Below, one piece after another: positions 63,242-64,000 of a stretch of 64,000 bases of DNA. The translations under genes and the position numbers were made by a program. Every line of letters begins with the position of its first letter. Position 1 is the first letter of the stretch. The stretch comes from CAVTJL01 sp963828215 (GTDB lineage Bacteria; Pseudomonadota; Alphaproteobacteria; Geminicoccales; Geminicoccaceae). The DNA lies in contig CAWHFO010000042.1 of NCBI GenBank assembly GCA_963828215.1, positions 124,001-188,000 on the forward strand. The letters are read 5' to 3'. The notes under the pieces were generated by a model, which did no database searches, had not been told where the DNA came from, and saw only the letters and a program-made list of their open reading frames with translations.

Positions 63242-64000
63242 TCAGCTGCCCGCGTCGAGGTCGACCGCGTAGCTCGCCAGCGGCGGCACCGACTTGATCA
63301 TGCCCTTGGCCTTCAGGAACTCGGCGAAGCGCTGGTAGCGGCCGTGATCGAGGGCGCGCGGGCTCAGCGCGAAGCGGGGCACCGTGTCCTGCCAGGCCTG
63401 CTTGTCGAGGGCGTCGTCGAGGTCCTTGTGGGCGGTGCGGAAGACGTCCCAGCCTTCGGCCGGGTGGTTGACGATCCACTGGGCCGCCCGCTCGACGGCA
63501 TCCATGAAGGCCCGAAGCTCGGGCCGGCCCAGGCTGTCGCGGTTGGCGACGTACAAAAGCTCGTCATAGGTCGGGACACCTTCCTCCTCCGGATAGAAGG
63601 CGCGGCCCGGCTTGCCGGCCAGGGCCACCTGGTCGAGCTCGAAATTGCGGTAGGCGCCGATCACCGCGTCGACCTGGCCGCTCAGAAGGGCCGGCGAGAG
63701 GGCGAAGTTGACGTTGACGAGCTGCACGTCGGAGAGCCTGAGCCCGTGGCTGGCGAGCATGGCCTCGAGCAGCGTGTCCTCGAAGCCGCCGACCGAGTAG
63801 CCGACCTTGCGGCCCTTGAGGTCGGCGATGCTGTGGATCGGCCCGTCCCTCAGGACCATCACCGAGTTGAGCGGTGTGGCGATGAGCGTGCCGATGCGGA
63901 CGAGCGGCAGGCCTTCGTCCACGGCGAGATGGAGCTGCGGCTCGTAGGTGATGGCGATGTCGGCCTGCTTGGCGGCGACCAGCTTGGGCGGATCGTTGGG
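63242..64000 (-). CDS. NMT1/ThiY-like ABC transporter substrate-binding protein, 5' end outside window
   Basis: At least 252 residues, running off the window at its N-terminus. Characteristic blocks: PPKLVAAKQADIAITYEPQL, IHSIADLKGRKVGYSVGGFE, LVNVNFALSPALLSGQVDAV, GAYRNFELDQVALAGKPGRA and EEEGVPTYDELLYVANRD. These match the hydroxymethylpyrimidine/pyrimidine-type binding proteins of the NMT1/THI5 family. It lies 45 bp upstream of ycaO on the same strand, so it may lie in the same transcript. Its permease and ATPase, if present, must be outside the window. Confidence 0.82.
   Translation of the reverse strand, partial: PNDPPKLVAAKQADIAITYEPQLHLAVDEGLPLVRIGTLIATPLNSVMVLRDGPIHSIADLKGRKVGYSVGGFEDTLLEAMLASHGLRLSDVQLVNVNFALSPALLSGQVDAVIGAYRNFELDQVALAGKPGRAFYPEEEGVPTYDELLYVANRDSLGRPELRAFMDAVERAAQWIVNHPAEGWDVFRTAHKDLDDALDKQAWQDTVPRFALSPRALDHGRYQRFAEFLKAKGMIKSVPPLASYAVDLDAGS

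Overview
The window reads as chromosomal DNA of a high-GC alphaproteobacterium. This is inferred from the gene families, not from a marker gene: a Rhodobacter-type sorbitol/galactitol operon, an ECF42-type sigma/DGPF pair, FitAB toxin-antitoxin modules, TauD dioxygenases, TupABC, YcaO-TfuA and many ABC importers. No rRNA and no convincing complete tRNA is visible. Many otherwise well-preserved genes between about 7 and 48.7 kb carry one or more single-base frameshifts, usually at short homopolymers. Almost every gene from 48.6 kb to the end is intact. I read most of these lesions as consensus errors of a long-read assembly and give the reconstructed gene spans. True gene debris is marked separately.

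Region by region. 0-6.7 kb: ECF sigma with its YCII/DGPF partner, an adenylate cyclase-TPR protein directly downstream of a cyclic-nucleotide-gated K+ channel, an aminomutase-type PLP enzyme and a hypothetical protein. 7-9.8 kb: MltR-like gene, an IS1595 element with target duplication, remnants of a FitAB pair, a VOC protein. 9.9-14.3 kb: polar amino-acid ABC operon and a SelA-like PLP enzyme. 14.5-20.8 kb: ugpBAECQ-like operon (binding protein, two permeases, ATPase, phosphodiesterase, EEP hydrolase). 21-22.8 kb: msrB, msrA and a PEP-mutase family enzyme. 23.2-27.2 kb: a scar of truncated ogt, an internally deleted IS256 element, DUF502, an IS1380 fragment and a chimeric duplicate. 27.2-30.9 kb: sugar ABC operon interrupted by a FitAB module. 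31-33.3 kb: SDR and aldehyde dehydrogenase. 33.5-34.9 kb: a tRNA-like element and three small genes. 35-40.4 kb: TauD, SDR, two membrane proteins, HpcH aldolase, EEP hydrolase.

40.5-48.7 kb is a polyol module: SmoS-type sorbitol dehydrogenase, galactitol-dehydrogenase-like SDR, a fused SmoF-SmoG permease, SmoE-like binding protein and SorC regulator on the minus strand, with a PfkB kinase and a GatZ-family (PF08013) protein divergent from it. Together they could convert hexitols through ketose and ketose-6-phosphate to fructose 6-phosphate. 49.2-52.7 kb is a ribose-type ABC operon, 52.8-55.1 kb the tungstate importer, then an amidase and a second adenylate cyclase-TPR protein.

The most interesting block is 58.5-64 kb on the minus strand: an NMT1/ThiY-like binding protein, YcaO, TfuA (overlapping YcaO by 4 bp), an HExxH metalloprotein and a protein ending in tandem GANV repeats. 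YcaO-TfuA pairs install thioamides on peptides or proteins, so this looks like a peptide-modification cluster with an unrecognised substrate. A second recurring theme is a perfect stem-loop after the binding-protein gene in five ABC operons.
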